A DNA stretch of 64,000 nt, taken from positions 62,001-126,000 of the forward strand of contig NZ_CP029347.1 in assembly GCF_003143555.1 (NCBI RefSeq), written 5' to 3'. A program made the translations under genes and the position numbers. The notes beneath the pieces were generated by a model, which was given only the letters and a program-made list of their open reading frames with translations, did no database searches and had not been told where the DNA came from. The DNA is from Saliniradius amylolyticus. GTDB lineage: Bacteria; Pseudomonadota; Gammaproteobacteria; Enterobacterales; Alteromonadaceae. Positions 62,536-64,000 of this stretch are shown one piece after another; positions within the stretch are counted from its first letter, which is position 1, and each line of letters opens with the position of its first letter.

Positions 62536-63165
62536 ATGGAGCTGAGTCTGTTTAACCAGGTTTTTCTGGCCGCTTTTTATACGTTGGTGGCCTTGTTTTA
62601 CACTTTGAGAATCAAGTTGTCCCGACCTCAGGCCCCGTCCTGTGATTTTGTGCACATGGGCAGTCTTGGTAGCCTGCATTGGTGGAACCACCTGACCTTC
62701 CGGGTATTTCGTCTTCTGATTTGGGCCGTGTGCGTGCTGCGGCTGCTTTGGCCGGAACTGGATGCCTATTTGTTGTTTGTGCCTCTGGCGGAACTCCCCA
62801 TTGTGGTGAGTATGGGCATGGGGCTTTTGGTGGTTGGTTTTGCTTTGGCGATTTGGGGAAATCTGACGCTGGATGGTTTATGGCGTTCGGGGGTGGATGA
62901 AAGCGCCTCCGCAGGCATAGTTACTCACTCTCTGTACCGTTATTCCCGTAACCCGATCTTTATTGGCGTGCTCACAGGGCAACTGGGCTTCTTTATGGCT
63001 CTGCCGGGCTGGTTCTCGCTGCTGTGCATGCTGGTAGGCTGGGCAGCGATAGTGATTCAGGTGCGACTGGAAGAGGTCCATCTGGAGGCTAAGTATCCTT
63101 GTGAATTTAAAGCCTATTGCCGACAGACGGCGCGCTGGTTCGGTCGCCGTATTGCGTCGGACTGA
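62536..63165 (+). CDS. ICMT/PEMT-family membrane methyltransferase-like protein
   Basis: The 209-residue protein has five to six hydrophobic segments and the C-terminal motif VTHSLYRYSRNPIFIG followed by EEVHLEAKYPCEFKAYCRQTARW. These resemble isoprenylcysteine carboxyl methyltransferases and related phospholipid methyltransferases, which use S-adenosylmethionine. ATG 62536 has AGGGG four bases upstream; an ATG at 62512 is the alternative. The true substrate cannot be told. Confidence 0.8.
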   Translation: MELSLFNQVFLAAFYTLVALFYTLRIKLSRPQAPSCDFVHMGSLGSLHWWNHLTFRVFRLLIWAVCVLRLLWPELDAYLLFVPLAELPIVVSMGMGLLVVGFALAIWGNLTLDGLWRSGVDESASAGIVTHSLYRYSRNPIFIGVLTGQLGFFMALPGWFSLLCMLVGWAAIVIQVRLEEVHLEAKYPCEFKAYCRQTARWFGRRIASD

Positions 63166-63178
63166 ATTCGGTCTGACA

Positions 63179-63205
63179 CTTGAAATATACCGGGGTGCCC
63201 CCACT
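63179..63205 (+). promoter_or_regulatory. Heat-shock (sigma-32) promoter of hslVU
   Basis: CTTGAAA (63179-63185), a 13-base spacer and CCCCACT (63199-63205) fit the sigma-32 consensus CTTGAAA-N13-CCCCATnT almost exactly. It lies about 49 bases before hslV, which is heat-inducible in E. coli. Confidence 0.75.
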
Positions 63206-63253
63206 GATGGTCTATTCCCAAAAAGACGTTCGCGTCCAACCAAAGGATAGATT

Positions 63254-63778
63254 GTGACCACAATAGTATCTGTCAGACGAGACAATCAGGTAGTGATCGC
63301 TGGCGACGGCCAGGTATCGCTGGGTAACACGGTTATGAAGGGCAATGCCCGCAAGGTGCGTCGCCTCTACCATAATAAAGTGCTGGCCGGTTTCGCCGGT
63401 GGTACCGCCGACGCCTTTACCCTGTTTGAGCGCTTCGAATCCAAGCTGGAAAAGCATCAGGGGCAATTAATGCGGGCAGCGGTCGAACTGGCCAAAGAAT
63501 GGCGTACCGACCGGGCCTTACGACGTTTGGAGGCTTTACTCGCGGTGGCGGATGAGACCGCCTCATTGATCATCACCGGTAATGGCGATGTGGTTCAGCC
63601 GGAAGATGACCTGATCGCCATTGGTTCCGGCGGGCCTTATGCTCAGGCGGCAGCTAGTGCCTTGTTGCGTAACACCGAGTTAGGTGCCCGGGATATTGCC
63701 GAAAAGAGCCTGACCATTGCCGGTGAAATCTGCGTTTTCACCAATGACAAGCAAACGGTCGAGCAGCTGGACTACTAA
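63254..63778 (+). CDS. hslV: ATP-dependent protease proteolytic subunit HslV
   Basis: HslV forms the proteolytic double hexamer of the HslVU protease. The 174-residue protein begins with GTG followed by the catalytic Thr (TTIVSVRR, Thr at position 2 before Met removal), then [22 protein letters not shown] and [16 protein letters not shown] (both conserved). Start GTG 63254 has AAAGGA upstream. The sigma-32-type promoter ahead supports heat-shock control, and hslU follows after 44 bases. Confidence 0.96.
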   Translation: MTTIVSVRRDNQVVIAGDGQVSLGNTVMKGNARKVRRLYHNKVLAGFAGGTADAFTLFERFESKLEKHQGQLMRAAVELAKEWRTDRALRRLEALLAVADETASLIITGNGDVVQPEDDLIAIGSGGPYAQAAASALLRNTELGARDIAEKSLTIAGEICVFTNDKQTVEQLDY

Positions 63779-63822
63779 ACGAATTCTGCCTGCGGGCAAG
63801 CATTAATGAAAAAGGTTATTCC

Positions 63823-64000
63823 ATGTCAGAAATGACTCCTAAAGAAATCGTCCATGAACTGGACCGCCATATCATCGGCCAGTCCACCGCCAAACGGGCA
63901 GTGGCCATTGCCTTGCGTAATCGCTGGCGTCGAATGCAGCTGGATGACGATCTGCGTCAGGAAGTGACGCCCAAAAACATCCTGATGATCGGCCCTACCG
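63823..64000 (+). CDS. hslU: HslU ATPase subunit (partial, truncated by window edge)
   Basis: The 59 codons visible encode [36 protein letters not shown] and the following region up to LMIGPT (quoted in part), the N-terminus of the AAA+ unfoldase that feeds HslV. The Walker A motif begins at GPT and is cut by the edge. The start has AAAAGG at normal distance. Confidence 0.95.
   Translation, partial: MSEMTPKEIVHELDRHIIGQSTAKRAVAIALRNRWRRMQLDDDLRQEVTPKNILMIGPT

Noticed and set aside
1-64000. CRISPR arrays, tRNA or rRNA genes, insertion sequences, prophage
   Set aside because: No regular repeat-spacer pattern, no cloverleaf T-loop context, no transposase and no phage structural gene were seen on either strand.

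Overview
The window is a piece of chromosome from a marine-type gammaproteobacterium, most likely in the Alteromonadales (Alteromonas/Lacimicrobium/Bowmanella-like). That placement is an inference from gene content and protein similarity to remembered families; no rRNA is present. Almost every gene is a housekeeping gene. No tRNA, rRNA, insertion sequence, prophage or CRISPR array was seen.

Layout. 1-6.3 kb: the end of dut, slmA, a secreted M28 peptidase divergent from a TetR regulator, DUF1820, a DUF885 peptidase-like protein, an unknown membrane protein and an orphan FliL-like gene. 6.5-11.1 kb: ubiC-ubiA, then plsB divergent from lexA, with two LexA boxes placed as in E. coli. 11.4-19.7 kb: a complete aa3-type cytochrome c oxidase cluster (coxB with a fused cytochrome c, coxA, ctaG, coxC, surf1, an SCO-like protein, ctaA, ctaB, sco). 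It sits between lexA and dinF, which are neighbours in E. coli. 19.7-28.3 kb: polysaccharide deacetylase, dinF, nfuA, a large M14 peptidase, comF, bioH, and a pair made of a flagellar-rod-like small protein and an SprA-related HExxH protein. 28.3-33.7 kb: tex, greB, a strongly structured non-coding stretch, fkpA, a WD40 lipoprotein and slyX. 33.7-40.9 kb: the yheV-yheS-yheT-yheU group, carrying small membrane genes and an AT-rich two-gene island (M23 peptidase plus an unknown exported protein). 40.9-43.6 kb: yceI, cysQ, nudE, yrfG. 43.6-54.8 kb: a complete type II secretion operon, gspC to gspN, on the minus strand. 54.9-64 kb: hslR, hslO, pckA, envZ/ompR, an unknown coiled-coil protein, an OsmC-family gene, prkB, an ICMT-like gene, and hslV with the start of hslU.

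Much of this matches two E. coli neighbourhoods: ubiCA-plsB-lexA-dinF, and the bioH/gntX/nfuA, tex-greB-ompR-envZ-pckA-hslOR-yrfG-nudE, and slyX/yheVSTU-prkB-yhfA region. Here they are shuffled and expanded by the cox and gsp operons. The functional themes are respiration (quinone head-group synthesis, oxidase and its heme and copper assembly), envelope and protein export (T2SS, secreted peptidases, FkpA, OmpR/EnvZ), and stress response (SOS, Hsp33/Hsp15, HslVU with sigma-32-like promoters).

The least explained items are the structured RNA candidate between greB and fkpA, the AT-rich island, an SCO-like protein that seems to have lost its copper-ligand histidine, and several perfect or near-perfect operator-like palindromes around DUF3149 and yheT.
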